From the NCBI RefSeq assembly GCF_964204865.1, contig NC_135250.1, forward strand, positions 124,001 through 188,000: a stretch of 64,000 nucleotides of DNA, given 5' to 3'. The notes beneath the pieces were generated by a model that saw only the letters and a program-made list of their open reading frames with translations, was not told the origin of the DNA and made no database searches. Of the stretch, positions 23,901 to 38,729 are shown one piece after another. Made by a program: the position numbers and the translations under genes. The number at the start of each line of letters is the position of its first letter. Position 1 is the first letter of the stretch. Source of the stretch: Styela clava. Lineage: Eukaryota > Chordata > Ascidiacea > Stolidobranchia > Styelidae.

Positions 23901-26900
23901 CTTAAATTCTAGATTAGCCTTCTCATTGTAGCAGCTTGCGTATCTAAATTAGGAACACACGATATTTCACAGTGATTTCAGACCGACATGCATCGTCCGC
24001 GTCGATGGTGTAACGGTTAGCATTGTTGCCTTCCAAGCAATAGTTACGGGTTCGACTCCCGGTCGACGCATGTCTAATGTCATTGTTTACCTAAATTCTA
24101 GATTAGCTGTCTCATTGTAGCAGCTTGCGTATCTAAATTAGGAACACACGATATTTTAGAGCGAGTTCAGAGCGACATACATTGTCCGCGTCGATGGTGT
24201 AACGGTTAGCATTGTTGCCTTCCAAGCAATAGTTCCGGGTTCGACTCCCGGTCGACGCATGTCTCTTACCCTAGTTTACTTAAATCCCAGTCCAGCTGCC
24301 TATTGCATTAACTTTTCAGATTTACAGTTTAAATAAGTAACAGAAGTTATTTTACAGAGGGATGAGCATGACGGGAATCGTCCCCGTCGATGGTGTAACG
24401 GTTAGCATTGTTGCCTTCCAAGCAATAGTTCCGGGTTCGACTCCCGGTCGACGCATGTCTCTTACCCTAGTTTACCTAAATTCTCGTTCAGCTTGCCTTA
24501 CTAGAGTGACTTTTCAAACTTACACTTTAATTATTAAATACAAGTTATTTAACAGCGGGATGAGAATGACATGAATCGTTCGCGTCGATGGTAAAACGGT
24601 TAGCATTGTTGTCTTCCAAGCAATAGTTCCGGGTTCTACTCCCGGTCGACGCATGTCTCTTACCCTAATTTACCCAAATCCCAGTCCAGCTGCCTATTGC
24701 AGTAATTTTTAGATTTACAGTTTAAATAGGTAACAGAAGTTATTTAACAGCGGGATGAGAATGACGTGAATCGTCCGCGTCGATGGTGTAACGGTTAGCA
24801 TTGTTGCCTTCCAAGCAATAGTTCCGGGTTCGACCCTCGGTCGACGCATGTCTAATGTCATTGTTTACCTAAATTCTAGATTAGCTGGCTCATTGCAACA
24901 GCTCGGCAATCTAAATTAGCAACACACGATATTTTAGAGCGAGTTCAGAGCGACATACATTGTCCGCGTCGATGGTGTAACGGTTAGCATTGTTGCCTCC
25001 CAAGCAATAGTTCCGTGTTTGACTCCCGGTCGACGCATGTCTCTACCCTAGTTTACCTAAATTCTCGTTCAGTTTGCCTTGTTAGAGTAACTTTTCAAAC
25101 TTACAGTTTAATTATTAAATACAAGTTATTTAACTGCGGGATGAGAACGACATGCATCGTCTGCGTCGATGGTGTAACGGTTAGCATTGTTGCCTTCCAA
25201 GCAATAGTTCCGGGTTCAACTCCCGGTCGACGCATGTCTCTTACCCAAGTTTACCTAATCCCCAGTCCAGCTCCCTATTGCATCTACTTTTCAGACTTAC
25301 AGTTTGAATAAGTAACAGAAGGTATTTCACAGAGGGATGAGCATGACGGGAATCATCCGCATCGATGGAGTAACGGTTAGCATTGTTGCCTTCCAAGCAA
25401 TAGTTCCGATTCCCGGTCGACGCATGTCTTTCGTCATTGTTCACCTAATTTCTAGATTAGCTGTCTCATTGCAGCAGCTCGGCAATCTAAATTAGCAACA
25501 CACGATATTTCACAGTGATTTCAGAGCGTCATGCATCGTCCGCGTCGATGGTGTAACGCTTAGCATTGTTGCCTTCCAAGCAATAGTTCCGGATTCGACT
25601 CCCGGTCGACGCATGTCTAATGTTATTGTTTAACTAAATTCTAGATTAGCTGTCTCATTGCAGCAGCTCGGCAATCTAAATTAGCAACATATGATATTTC
25701 ACAGTGATTTCAGAGCGACATGCATCGTCCGCGTCGATGGTGTAACGGTTAGCATTGCTGCCTTCCAAGCAATAGTTCCGGGTTCGACTCCCGGTCGACG
25801 CATGTCTAATGTTATTTTTTACCTAAATTCTAGATTAGCTGTCTCATTGTAGCAGCTTGCGTATCTAAATTAGGAACACACGATATTTCACAGTGATTTC
25901 AGAGCGGCATGCATCGTCCGCGTCGATGGTGTAACGGTTAGCATTGTTGCCTTCCAAGCAATAGTTCCGGGTTCGACTCCCGGTCGACGCATGTCTCTAC
26001 CCTAGTTTACCTAAATTCTCGTTCAGTTTGCCATGTTAGAGTAACTTTTCAAACTTACAGATTAATTATTAAATACAAGTTATTTAACAGCGGGATGAGA
26101 ATGACATGCATCGTCCGCGTCGATGGTGTAACGGTTAGCATTGTTGCCTTCCAAGCAATAGTTCCGGGTTCGACTCCCGGTCGACGCATGTCTCTACCCT
26201 ATTTTACCTAAATTCTCGTTCAGTTTGCCTTGTTAGAAGTAAATTTTCAAACTTACAGTTTAATTATTAAATACAAGTTATTTAACAGCGGGATGAGAAT
26301 GACATGAATCGTCCGCGTCGATGGTGTAACGGTTAGCATTGTTGCCTTCCAAGCAATAGTTCCGGGTTCGACTCCCGGTCGACGCATGTCTCTTATCCTA
26401 GTTTACCAAAATCCCAGTCCAGCTGGATATTGCAGTAACTTTTTAGATTTACAATTTAAATAAGTAACAGAAGGTATTTAACTGCGGGATGAGAATGACG
26501 TGAATCGTCCGCGACGATGGTGTAACGGTTAGCACTGTTGCCTTCCAAGCAATAGTTCCGGGTTCGACTCCCGGTCGACGCATGTCTAATGGCATTGTTT
26601 ACCTAAATTCTAGATTAGCTGTCTCATTGCAACACCTCGGCAATCTAAATTAGGAACACACGATATTTCACAGTGATTTCAGAGCGACATGCATCGTCCG
26701 CGTCGATGGTGTAACGGTTAGCATTGTTGCCTTCCAAGCAATAGTTCCGGGTTCGACTCCCGGTCGACGCATGTCTCTACCCTATTTTACCTAAATTCTC
26801 GTTCAGTTTGCCTTGTTAGAAGTAAATTTTCAAACTTACAGTTTAATTATTAAATACAAGTTATTTAACAGCGGGATGAGAATGACATGAATCGTCCGCG

Positions 26901-29787
26901 TCGATGGTGTAACGGTTAGCATTGTTGCCTTCCAAGCAATAGTTCCGGGTTCGACTCCCGGTCGACGCATGTCTCTTATCCTAGTTTACCAAAATCCCAG
27001 TCCAGCTGGATATTGCAGTAACTTTTTAGATTTACAATTTATATAAGTAACAGAAGTTATTTAACTGCGGGATGAGAATGACATGAATCGTCCGCGTCGA
27101 TGGTGTAACGGTTAGCATTGTTGCCTTCCAAGCAATAGTTCCGGGTTCGACTCCCGGTCGACGCATGTCTCTACCCTATTTTACCTAAATTCTCGTTCAG
27201 TTTGCCTTGTTAGAAGTAAATTTTCAAACTTACAGTTTAATTATTAAATACAAGTTATTTAACAGCGGGATGAGAATGACATGAATCGTCCGCGTCGATG
27301 GTGTAACGGTTAGCATTGTTGCCTTCCAAGCATTAGTTCCGGATTCGACTCCCGGTCGACGCATGTCTAATGTTATTGTTTACCTAAATTCTAGATTAGC
27401 TGTCTCATTGCAGCAGCTCGGCAATCTAAATTAGCAATACATGATTATTCACAGTGATTTCAGAGCGACATGCATCGTCCGCGTCGATGGTGTAACGGTT
27501 AGCATTGTTGCCTTCCAAGCAATAGTTCCGGGTTCGACTCCCGGTCGACGCATGTCTAATGTTATTTTTTACCTAAATTCTAGATTAGCTGTCTCATTGT
27601 AGCAGCTTGCGTATCTAAATTAGGAACACACGATATTTCACAGTGATTTCAGACCGACATGCATCGTCCGCGTCGATGGTGTAACGGTTAGCATTGTTGC
27701 CTTCCAAGCAATAGTTACGGGTTCGACTCCCGGTCGACGCATGTCTAATGTCATTGTTTACCTAAATTCTAGATTAGCTGTCTCATTGTAGCAGCTTGCG
27801 TATCTAAATTAGGAACACACGATATTTTAGAGCGAGTTCAGAGCGACATACATTGTCCGCGTCGATGGTGTAACGGTTAGCATTGTTGCCTTCCAAGCAA
27901 TAGTTCCGGGTTCGACTCCCGGTCGACGCATGTCTCTTACCCTAGTTTACTTAAATCCCAGTCCAGCTGCCTATTGCATTAACTTTTCAGATTTACAGTT
28001 TAAATAAGTAACAGAAGTTATTTTACAGAGGGATGAGCATGACGGGAATCGTCCCCGTCGATGGTGTAACGGTTAGCATTGTTGCCTTCCAAGCAATAGT
28101 TCCGGGTTCGACTCCCGGTCGACGCATGTCTCTTACCCTAGTTTACCTAAATTCTCGTTCAGCTTGCCTTACTAGAGTGACTTTTCAAACTTACACTTTA
28201 ATTATTAAATACAAGTTATTTAACAGCGGGATGAGAATGACATGAATCGTTCGCGTCGATGGTAAAACGGTTAGCATTGTTGTCTTCCAAGCAATAGTTC
28301 CGGGTTCTACTCCCGGTCGACGCATGTCTCTTACCCTAATTTACCCAAATCCCAGTCCAGCTGCCTATTGCAGTAATTTTTAGATTTACAGTTTAAATAG
28401 GTAACAGAAGTTATTTAACAGCGGGATGAGAATGACGTGAATCGTCCGCGTCGATGGTGTAACGGTTAGCATTGTTGCCTTCCAAGCAATAGTTCCGGGT
28501 TCGACCCTCGGTCGACGCATGTCTAATGTCATTGTTTACCTAAATTCTAGATTAGCTGGCTCATTGCAACAGCTCGGCAATCTAAATTAGCAACACACGA
28601 TATTTTAGAGCGAGTTCAGAGCGACATACATTGTCCGCGTCGATGGTGTAACGGTTAGCATTGTTGCCTCCCAAGCAATAGTTCCGTGTTTGACTCCCGG
28701 TCGACGCATGTCTCTACCCTAGTTTACCTAAATTCTCGTTCAGTTTGCCTTGTTAGAGTAACTTTTCAAACTTACAGTTTAATTATTAAATACAAGTTAT
28801 TTAACTGCGGGATGAGAACGACATGCATCGTCTGCGTCGATGGTGTAACGCTTAGCATTGTTGCCTTCCAAGCAATAGTTCCGGGTTCAACTCCCGGTCG
28901 ACGCATGTCTCTTACCCAAGTTTACCTAATCCCCAGTCCAGCTCCCTATTGCATCTACTTTTCAGACTTACAGTTTGAATAAGTAACAGAAGGTATTTCA
29001 CAGAGGGATGAGCATGACGGGAATCATCCGCATCGATGGAGTAACGGTTAGCATTGTTGCCTTCCAAGCAATAGTTCCGATTCCCGGTCGACGCATGTCT
29101 TTCGTCATTGTTCACCTAATTTCTAGATTAGCTGTCTCATTGCAGCAGCTCGGCAATCTAAATTAGCAACACACGATATTTCACAGTGATTTCAGAGCGT
29201 CATGCATCGTCCGCGTCGATGGTGTAACGCTTAGCATTGTTGCCTTCCAAGCAATAGTTCCGGATTCGACTCCCGGTCGACGCATGTCTAATGTTATTGT
29301 TTAACTAAATTCTAGATTAGCTGTCTCATTCCAGCAGCTCGGCAATCTAAATTAGCAACATATGATATTTCACAGTGATTTCAGAGCGACATGCATCGTC
29401 CGCGTCGATGGTGTAACGGTTAGCATTGCTGCCTTCCAAGCAATAGTTCCGGGTTCGACTCCCGGTCGACGCATGTCTAATGTTATTTTTTACCTAAATT
29501 CTAGATTAGCTGTCTCATTGTAGCAGCTTGCGTATCTAAATTAGGAACACACGATATTTCACAGTGATTTCAGAGCGACATGCATCGTCCGCGTCGATGG
29601 TGTAACGGTTAGCATTGTTGCCTTCCAAGCAATAGTTCCGGGTTCGACTCCCGGTCGACGCATGTCTCTACCCTAGTTTACCTAAATTCTCGTTCAGTTT
29701 GCCATGTTAGAGTAACTTTTCAAACTTACAGATTAATTATTAAATACAAGTTATTTAACAGCGGGATGAGAATGACATGCATCGTCC

Positions 29788-29859
29788 GCGTCGATGGTGT
29801 AACGGTTAGCATTGTTGCCTTCCAAGCAATAGTTCCGGGTTCGACTCCCGGTCGACGCA
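29788..29859 (+). tRNA. tRNA-Gly(TCC), consensus copy
   Basis: Full consensus; equivalent to 17373 and 38532. Confidence 0.9.
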
Positions 29860-30918
29860 TGTCTCTACCCTATTTTACCTAAATTCTCGTTCAGTTTGCC
29901 TTGTTAGAAGTAAATTTTCAAACTTACAGTTTAATTATTAAATACAAGTTATTTAACAGCGGGATGAGAATGACATGAATCGTACGCGTCGATGGTGTAA
30001 CGGTTAGCATTGTTGCCTTCCAAGCAATAGTTCCGGATTCGACTCCCGGTCGACGCATGTCTAATGTTATTGTTTACCTAAATTCTAGATTAGCTGTCTC
30101 ATTGCAGCAGCTCTGCAATCTAAATTAGCAATACATGATATTTCACAGTGATTTCAGAGCGACATGCATCGTCCGCGTCGATGGTGTAACGGTTAGCATT
30201 GTTGCCTTCCAAGCAATAGTTCCGGGTTCGACTCCCGGTCGACGCATGTCTAATGTTATTTTTTACTTAAATTCTAGATTAGCTGTCTCATTGTAGCAGC
30301 TTGCGTATCTAAATTAGGAACACACGATATTTCACAGTGATTTCAGACCGACATGCATCGTCCGCGTCGATGGTGTAACGGTTAGCATTGTTGCCTTCCA
30401 AGCAATAGTTCCGGATTCGACTCCCGGTCGACGCATGTCTAATGTTATTGTTTACCTAAATTCTAGATTAGCTGTCTCATTGCAACAGCTCGCCTATCTA
30501 AATTAGGAACACACGCTATTTTAGGGCGAGTTCAGAGCGACTTACATTGTCCGCGTCGATGGTGTAACGGTTAGCATTGTTGCCTTCCAAGCAATAGTTC
30601 CGGGTTCGACTCCCGGTCGACGCATGTCTCTTACCCTAGTTCACTTAAATCCCAGTCCAGCTGCCTATTGCATTAACTTTTCAGATTTACAGTTTAAATA
30701 AGTAACAGAAGTTATTTTACAGAGGGATGAGCATGACGGGAATCGTCCGCGTCGGTGGTGTAACGGTTAGCATTGTTGCCTTCCAAGCAATACTTCCGGG
30801 TTCGACTCCCGGTTGACGCATGTCTCTTTCCTAAACTTCAGTTCAACGGCCTGATTGCTGTAGCTTTTCATATTTACAGTTTATATAAGTAACAGAAGGT
30901 ATTTTACAGCAAGATGAG

Positions 30919-31047
30919 CATCTCATCCCGCTGTTAAATAACTTCTGTTACCTATTTAAACTGTAAATCTAAAAATTACTGCAATAGGCAGCTGGACCGG
31001 GATTTGGGAAAATTAGGGTAAGAGACATGCGTCGACCGGGAGTAGAA
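30919..31047 (-). repeat. Inverted piece (copy 2)
   Basis: Same inversion as at 18504, exactly 12,415 bp further on. Confidence 0.85.
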
Positions 31048-34000
31048 CCGGGTTCGACGTCGATGGTGTAACGGTTAGCATTGTTGTCTTCCAAGCAATA
31101 GTTCCGGGTTCGACTCCCGGTCGACCCATGTCTAATGTCATTGTTTACCTAAATTCTAGATTAGCTGTCTCATTGCAACAGCGCGTCTATCTAAATTAGG
31201 AACACACGATATTTCACAGAGGGATGAGTATGACGGGAATCATCCGCATCGATGGAGTAACGGTTAGCATTGTTGCCTTCCAAGCAATAGTTCCGGGTTC
31301 GACTCCCGGTCGACGCATGTCTCTTACCCAAGTTTACCTAAACCCCAGTCCAGCTGCCTATTGCATTTACTTTTCAGACTTACAGTTTAAATAAGTAACA
31401 GAAGTTATTTCACAGAGGGATGAGTATGACGGGAATCATCCGCATCGATGGAGTAACGGTTAGCATTGTTGCCTTCCAAGCAATAGTTCCGGGTTCGACT
31501 CCCGGTCGACGCATGTCTCTTACCCAAGTTTACCTAAACCCCAGTCCAGCTGCCTATTGCATTTACTTTTCAGACTTACAGTTTAAATAAGTAACAGAAG
31601 TTATTTCACAGAGGGATGAGTATGACGGGAATCATCCGCATCGATGGAGTAACGGTTAGCATTGTTGCCTTCCAAGCAATAGTTCCGACTCCCGGACGAC
31701 GCATGTCTTTCGTCATTGTTCACCTAATTTCTAGATTAGCTGTCTCATTGCAGCAGCTCGCCAATCTAAATTAGCAACACACGATATTTCACAGTGATTT
31801 CAGAGCGACATGCATCGTCCGCGTTGATGGTGTAACGGTTAGCATTGTTGCCTTCTAAGCAATAGTTCCGGATTCGACTCCCGATCGACGCATGTCTAAT
31901 GTTATTGTTTACCTAAATTCTAGATTAGCTGTCTCATTGCGACAGCTCGCCTATCTAAATTAGGAACACACGCTATTTTAGAGAGAGTTCAGAGCGACAT
32001 ATATTGTCCGCGTCGATGGTGTAACGGTTAGCATTGTTGCCTTCCAAGCAATAGTTCCGGCTTCGACCCTCGGTCGACGCATGTCTAATGTCATTGTTTA
32101 CCTAAATTCTAGATTAGCTGTCTCATTGCAACAGCTCGGCAATCTAAATTAGCAACACACGATATTTTAGAGCGAGTTCAGAGCGACATACTTTGTCCGC
32201 GTCGATGGTGTAACGGTTAGCATTGTTGCCTCCCAAGCAATAGTTCCGTGTTTGACTCCCGGTCGACGCATGTCTCTACCCTAGTTTACCTAAATTCTCG
32301 TTCAGTTTACCTTGTTAGAGTAACTTTTCAAACTTACAGTTTAATTATTAAATACAAGTTATTTAACTGCGGGATGAGAACGACATGCATCGTCTGCGTC
32401 GATGGTGTAACGGTTAGCATTGTTGCCTTCCAAGCAATAGTTCCGGGTTCGACTCCCGGTCGACGCATGTCTCTTACCCAAGTTTACATAATCCCCAGTC
32501 CAGCTCCCTATTGCATTTACAGTTTGAATAAGTAACAGAAGGTATTTCACAGAGGGATGAGCATGACGGGAATCATCCGCATCGATGGAGTAACGGTTAG
32601 CATTGTTGCTTTCCAAGCAAAAGTTCCGATTCCCGGTCGACGCATGTCTTTCGTCATTGTTCACCTAATTTCTAGATTAGCTGTCTCATTGCAGCAGCTC
32701 GGCAATCTAAATTAGCAACACACGATATTTCACAGCGATTTCAGAGCGTCATGCATCGTCCGCGTCGATGGTGTAACGGTTAGCATTGTTGCCTTCCAAG
32801 CAATAGTTCCGGATTCGACTCCCGGTCGACGCATGTCTAAGGTTATTGTTTAACTAAATTCTAGATTAGCTGTCTCATTGCAGCAGCTCGGCAATCTAAA
32901 TTAGCAACATATGATATTTCACAGTGATTTCAGAGCGACATGCATCGTCCGCGTCGATGGTGTAACGGTTAGCATTGCTGCCTTCCAAGCAATAGTTCCG
33001 GGTTCGACTCCCGGTCGACGCATGTCTAATGTTATTTTTTACCTAAATTCTAGATTAGCTGTCTCATTGCAACAGCTCGGCAATCTAAATTAGCAACACA
33101 CGATATTTCACAGTGATTTCAGAGTGACATGCATCGTCCGCGTCGATGGTGTAACGGTTAGCATTGTTGCATTCCAAGCAATAGTTCCGGGTTCTACTCC
33201 CGGTCGACGCATGTCTCTTACCCTAATTTACCCAAATCCCAGTCCAGCTGCCTATTGCAGTAACTTTTTAGATTTACAGTTTAAATAGGTAACAGAAGTT
33301 ATTTAACAGCGGGATGAGAATGACGTGAATCGTCCGCGTCGATGGTGTAACGGTTAGCATTGTTGCCTTCCAAGCAATAGTTCCGGGTTCGACTCCCGGT
33401 CGACGCATGTCTCTTACCCAAGTTTACCTAAACCCCAGTCCAGCTGCCTATTGCATTTACTTTTCAGACTTACAGTTTAAATAAGTAACAGAAGTTATTT
33501 CACAGAGGGATGAGCATGACGGGAATCATCCGCATCGATGGAGTAACGGTTAGCATTGTTGCCTTCCAAGCAATAGTTCCGACTCCCGGTCGACGCATGT
33601 CTTTCGTCATTGTTCACCTAATTTCTAGATTAGCTGTTTCATTGCAGCAGCTCGGCAATCTAAATTAGCAACACACGATATTTCACAGTGATTTCAGAGC
33701 GACATGCGTCGTCCGCGTCGATGGTGTAACGGTTAGCATTGTTGCCTTCCAAGCAATAGTTCCGACTCCCGGTCGACGCATGTCTTTCGTCATTGTTTAC
33801 CTAAATTCTAGATTAGCTGTCTCAGTGCAGCAGCTCGGCAATCTAAATTAGCAACACACGATATTTCACAGTGATTTCAGAACGACATGCATCGTCCGCG
33901 TCGATGGTGTAACGGTTAGCATTGTTGCCTTCCAAGCAATAGTTCCGGGTTCGACTCCCGGTCGACGCATGTCTCTTACCCTAGTTCGCTTAAATCCCAG

Positions 34001-37000
34001 TCCAGCTGCCTATTGCATTAACTTTTCAGATTTACAGTTTAAATAAGTAACAGAAGTTATTTTACAGAGGGATGAGCACGACGGGAATCGTCCGCGTCGA
34101 TGGTGTAACTGTTAGCATTGTTGCCTTCCAAGCAATAGTTCCGGGTTCGACTCCCGGTCGACGCATGTCTCTTACCCTAGTTCACTTAAATCCCAGTCCA
34201 GCTGCCTATTGCATTAACTTTTCAGATTTACAGTTTAAATAAGTAACAGAAGTTATTTTACAGAGGGATGAGCACGACGGGAATCGTCCGCGTCGATGGT
34301 GTAACTGTTAGCATTGTTGCCTTCCAAGCAATAGTTCCGGGTTCGACTCCCGGTCGACGCATGTCTCCACCCTAGTTTACCTAAATTCTCGTTCAGTTTG
34401 CCTTGTTAGAGTGACTTTTCAAACTTACACTTTAATTATTAAATACAAGTTATTTAACAGCGGGATGAGAATGACATGAATCGTTCGCGTCGAAGGTAAA
34501 ACGGTTAGCATTGTTGTCTTCCAAGCAATAGTTCCGGGTTCTACTCCCGGTCGACGCATGTCTCTTACCCTAATTTACCCAAATCCCAGTCCAGCTGCCT
34601 ATTGCAGTAACTTTTTAGATTTACAGTTTAAATAGGTAACAGAAGTTATTTAACAGCGGGATGAGAATGACGTGAATCGTCCGCGTCGATGGTGTAACGG
34701 TTAGCATTGTTGCCTTCCAAGCAATAGTTCCGGGTTCGACTCCCGGTAGACGCATGTCTAATGTTATTGTTTACCTAAATTCTAGATTAGCTGTCTCATT
34801 GTAGCAGCTTGCTTATCTAAATTAGGAACACACGATATTTTAGAGCGAGTTCAGAGCGACATACATTGTCCGCGTCGATGGTGTAACGGTTAGCATTGTT
34901 GCCTTCCAAGCAATAGTTCCGGGTTCGACTCCCGGTCGACGCATGTCTCTTACCCTAGTTTACTTAAATCCCAGTCCAGCTGCCTATTGCATTAACTTTT
35001 CAGATTTACAGTTTAAATAATTAACAGAAGTTATTTTACAGAGGGATGAGCATGACGGGAATCGTCCGCGTCGATGGTGTAACGGTTAGCATTGTTGCCT
35101 TCCAAGCAATAGTTCCGGGTTCGACTCCCGGTAGACGCATGTCTAATGTTATTGTTTCCCTAAATCTAGATTAGCTGTCTCGTTGCAGCTGCTCGTCTAT
35201 CTAAATTAGGAACACACGATATTTTAGAGCGAGTTCAGAGCGACATACATTGTGCGCGTCGATGGTGTAACGGTTAGCATTGTTGCCTTCCAAGCAATAG
35301 TTCCGGGTTCGACTCCCGGTCGACGCATGTCTCTACCCTAGTTTACCTAAATTCTCGTTCAGTTTGCCATGTTAGAGTAACTTTTCAAACTTACAGATTA
35401 ATTATTAAATACAAGTTATTTAACAGCGGGATGAGAATGACATGAATCGTCATCGTCGATGGTGTAACCGTTAGCATTGTTGCCTTCCAAGCAATAGTTC
35501 CGGGTTCGACTCCCGGTCGACGCATGTCTTTTATCCTAGTTTACCAAAATCCCAGTCCAGCTGGATATTGCAGTAACTTTTTAGATTTACAATTTAAATA
35601 AGTAACAGAAGGTATTTAACTGCGGGATGAGAATGACGTGAATCGTCCGCGACGATGGTGTAACGGTTAGCACTGTTGCCTTCCAAGCAATAGTTCCGGG
35701 TTCGACTCCCGGTCGACGCATGTCTAATGGCATTGTTTACCTAAATTCTAGATTAGCTGTCTCATTGCAACACCTCGGCAATCTAAATTAGGAACACACG
35801 ATATTTCACAGTGATTTCAGAGCGACATGCATCGTCCGCGTCGATGGTGTAACGGTTAGCATTGTTGCCTTCCAAGCAATAGTTCCGGGTTCGACTCCCG
35901 GTCGACGCATGTCTCTACCCTATTTTACCTAAATTCTCGTTCAGTTTGCCTTGTTAGAAGTAAATTTTCAAACTTACAGTTTAATTATTAAATACAAGTT
36001 ATTTAACAGCGGGATGAGAATGACATGAATCGTCCGCGTCGATGGTGTAACGGTTAGCATTGTTGCCTTCCAAGCATTAGTTCCGGATTCGACTCCCGGT
36101 CGACGCATGTCTAATGTTATTGTTTACCTAAATTCTAGATTAGCTGTCTCATTGCAGCAGCTCGGCAATCTAAATTAGCAATACATGATATTTCACAGTG
36201 ATTTCAGAGCGACATGCATCGTCCGCGTCGATGGTGTAACGGTTAGCATTGTTGCCTTCCAAGCAATTGTTCCGGTTTCGACTCCCGGTCGACGCATGTC
36301 TAATGCTATTTTTTACTTAAATTCTAGATTAGCTGTCTCATTGTAGCAGCTTGCGTATCTAAATTAGGAACACACGATATTTCACAGTGATTTCAGACCG
36401 ACATGCATCGTCCGCGTCGATGGTGTAACGGTTAGCATTGTTGCCTTCCAAGCAATAGTTACGGGTTCGACTCCCGGTCGACGCATGTCTAATGTCATTG
36501 TTTACCTAAATTCTAGATTAGCTGTCTCATTGTAGCAGCTTGCGTATCTAAATTAGGAACACACGATATTTTAGAGCGAGTTCAGAGCGACATACATTGT
36601 CCGCGTCGATGGTGTAACGGTTAGCATTGCTGCCTTCCAAGCAATAGTTCCGGGTTCGACTCCCGGTCGACGCATGTCTCTTACCCTAGTTTACTTAAAT
36701 CCCAGTCCAGCTGCCTATTGCATTAACTTTTCAGATTTACAGTTTAAATAAGTAACAGAAGTTATTTTACAGAGGGATGAGCATGACGGGAATCGTCCCC
36801 GTCGATGGTGTAACGGTTAGCATTGTTGCCTTCCAAGCAATAGTTCCGGGTTCGACTCCCGGTCGACGCATGTCTCTTACCCTAGTTTACCTAAATTCTC
36901 GTTCAGCTTGCCTTACTAGAGTGACTTTTCAAACTTACACTTTAATTATTAAATACAAGTTATTTAACAGCGGGATGAGAATGACATGAATCGTTCGCGT

Positions 37001-38729
37001 CGATGGTAAAACGGTTAGCATTGTTGTCTTCCAAGCAATAGTTCCGGGTTCTACTCCCGGTCGACGCATGTCTCTTACCCTAATTTACCCAAATCCCAGT
37101 CCAGCTGCCTATTGCAGTAATTTTTAGATTTACAGTTTAAATAGGTAACAGAAGTTATTTAACAGCGGGATGAGAATGACGTGAATCGTCCGCGTCGATG
37201 GTGTAACGGTTAGCATTGTTGCCTTCCAAGCAATAGTTCCGGGTTCGACCCTCGGTCGACGCATGTCTAATGTCATTGTTTACCTAAATTCTAGATTAGC
37301 TGGCTCATTGCAACAGCTCGGCAATCTAAATTAGCAACACACGATATTTTAGAGCGAGTTCAGAGCGACATACATTGTCCGCGTCGATGGTGTAACGGTT
37401 AGCATTGTTGCCTCCCAAGCAATAGTTCCGTGTTTGACTCCCGGTCGACGCATGTCTCTACCCTAGTTTACCTAAATTCTCGTTCAGTTTGCCTTGTTAG
37501 AGTAACTTTTCAAACTTACAGTTTAATTATTAAATACAAGTTATTTAACTGCGGGATGAGAACGACATGCATCGTCTGCGTCGATGGTGTAACGGTTAGC
37601 ATTGTTGCCTTCCAAGCAATAGTTCCGGGTTCAACTCCCGGTCGACGCATGTCTCTTACCCAAGTTTACCTAATCCCCAGTCCAGCTCCCTATTGCATCT
37701 ACTTTTCAGACTTACAGTTTGAATAAGTAACAGAAGGTATTTCACAGAGGGATGAGCATGACGGGAATCATCCGCATCGATGGAGTAACGGTTAGCATTG
37801 TTGCCTTCCAAGCAATAGTTCCGATTCCCGGTCGACGCATGTCTTTCGTCATTGTTCACCTAATTTCTAGATTAGCTGTCTCATTGCAGCAGCTCGGCAA
37901 TCTAAATTAGCAACACACGATATTTCACAGTGATTTCAGAGCGTCATGCATCGTCCGCGTCGATGGTGTAACGCTTAGCATTGTTGCCTTCCAAGCAATA
38001 GTTCCGGATTCGACTCCCGGTCGACGCATGTCTAATGTTATTGTTTAACTAAATTCTAGATTAGCTGTCTCATTGCAGCAGCTCGGCAATCTAAATTAGC
38101 AACATATGATATTTCACAGTGATTTCAGAGCGACATGCATCGTCCGCGTCGATGGTGTAACGGTTAGCATTGCTGCCTTCCAAGCAATAGTTCCGGGTTC
38201 GACTCCCGGTCGACGCATGTCTAATGTTATTTTTTACCTAAATTCTAGATTAGCTGTCTCATTGTAGCAGCTTGCGTATCTAAATTAGGAACACACGATA
38301 TTTCACAGTGATTTCAGAGCGACATGCATCGTCCGCGTCGATGGTGTAACGGTTAGCATTGTTGCCTTCCAAGCAATAGTTCCGGGTTCGACTCCCGGTC
38401 GACGCATGTCTCTACCCTAGTTTACCTAAATTCTCGTTCAGTTTGCCATGTTAGAGTAACTTTTCAAACTTACAGATTAATTATTAAATACAAGTTATTT
38501 AACAGCGGGATGAGAATGACATGCATCGTCCGCGTCGATGGTGTAACGGTTAGCATTGTTGCCTTCCAAGCAATAGTTCCGGGTTCGACTCCCGGTCGAC
38601 GCATGTCTCTACCCTATTTTACCTAAATTCTCGTTCAGTTTGCCTTGTTAGAAGTAAATTTTCAAACTTACAGTTTAATTATTAAATACAAGTTATTTAA
38701 CAGCGGGATGAGAATGACATGAATCGTCC

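Larger units (their letters stand above)
13130..26314 (+). repeat. tRNA-Gly array containing the first 12.4-kb higher-order unit
   Basis: tRNA starts: 13130, 13319, 13515, 13703, 13900, 14096, 14285, 14483, 14679, 14877, 15066, 15255, 15444, 15640, 15838, 16033, 16222, 16419, 16615, 16798, 16987, 17176, 17373, 17571, 17760, 17949, 18138, 18334, (inverted piece), 18642, 18831, 19027, 19223, 19406, 19595, 19784, 19981, 20164, 20347, 20536, 20725, 20921, 21117, 21300, 21483, 21679, 21875, 22072, 22268, 22457, 22653, 22841, 23038, 23234, 23423, 23621, 23810, 23999, 24188, 24384, 24582, 24777, 24966, 25163, 25359, 25542, 25731, 25920, 26117. T-arm-deleted: 16615, 19223, 20164, 21117, 21300, 25359. 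From about 13.95 kb to 26.35 kb this is copy 1 of the 12,415-bp period. Inside it, 11783-14285 recurs at +9,138 and 14877-17373 at +8,744; the 394-bp difference is two whole units (14483 and 14679) missing from the second copy. Confidence 0.9.
26315..38729 (+). repeat. Second 12,415-bp higher-order unit of the tRNA-Gly array
   Basis: Head-to-tail near-identical copy of the preceding 12.4 kb. tRNA starts: 26315, 26511, 26700, 26898, 27094, 27292, 27481, 27670, 27859, 28055, 28253, 28448, 28637, 28834, 29030, 29213, 29402, 29591, 29788, 29986, 30175, 30364, 30553, 30749, (inverted piece), 31057, 31246, 31442, 31638, 31821, 32010, 32199, 32396, 32579, 32762, 32951, 33140, 33336, 33532, 33715, 33898, 34094, 34290, 34487, 34683, 34872, 35068, 35256, 35453, 35649, 35838, 36036, 36225, 36414, 36603, 36799, 36997, 37192, 37381, 37578, 37774, 37957, 38146, 38335, 38532. 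From 26511 on, each start equals a start in the previous unit plus 12,415; differences I noticed are isolated substitutions, for example 16984 (C) against 29399 (T). T-arm-deleted: 29030, 31638, 32579, 33532, 33715, 37774. Confidence 0.92.
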
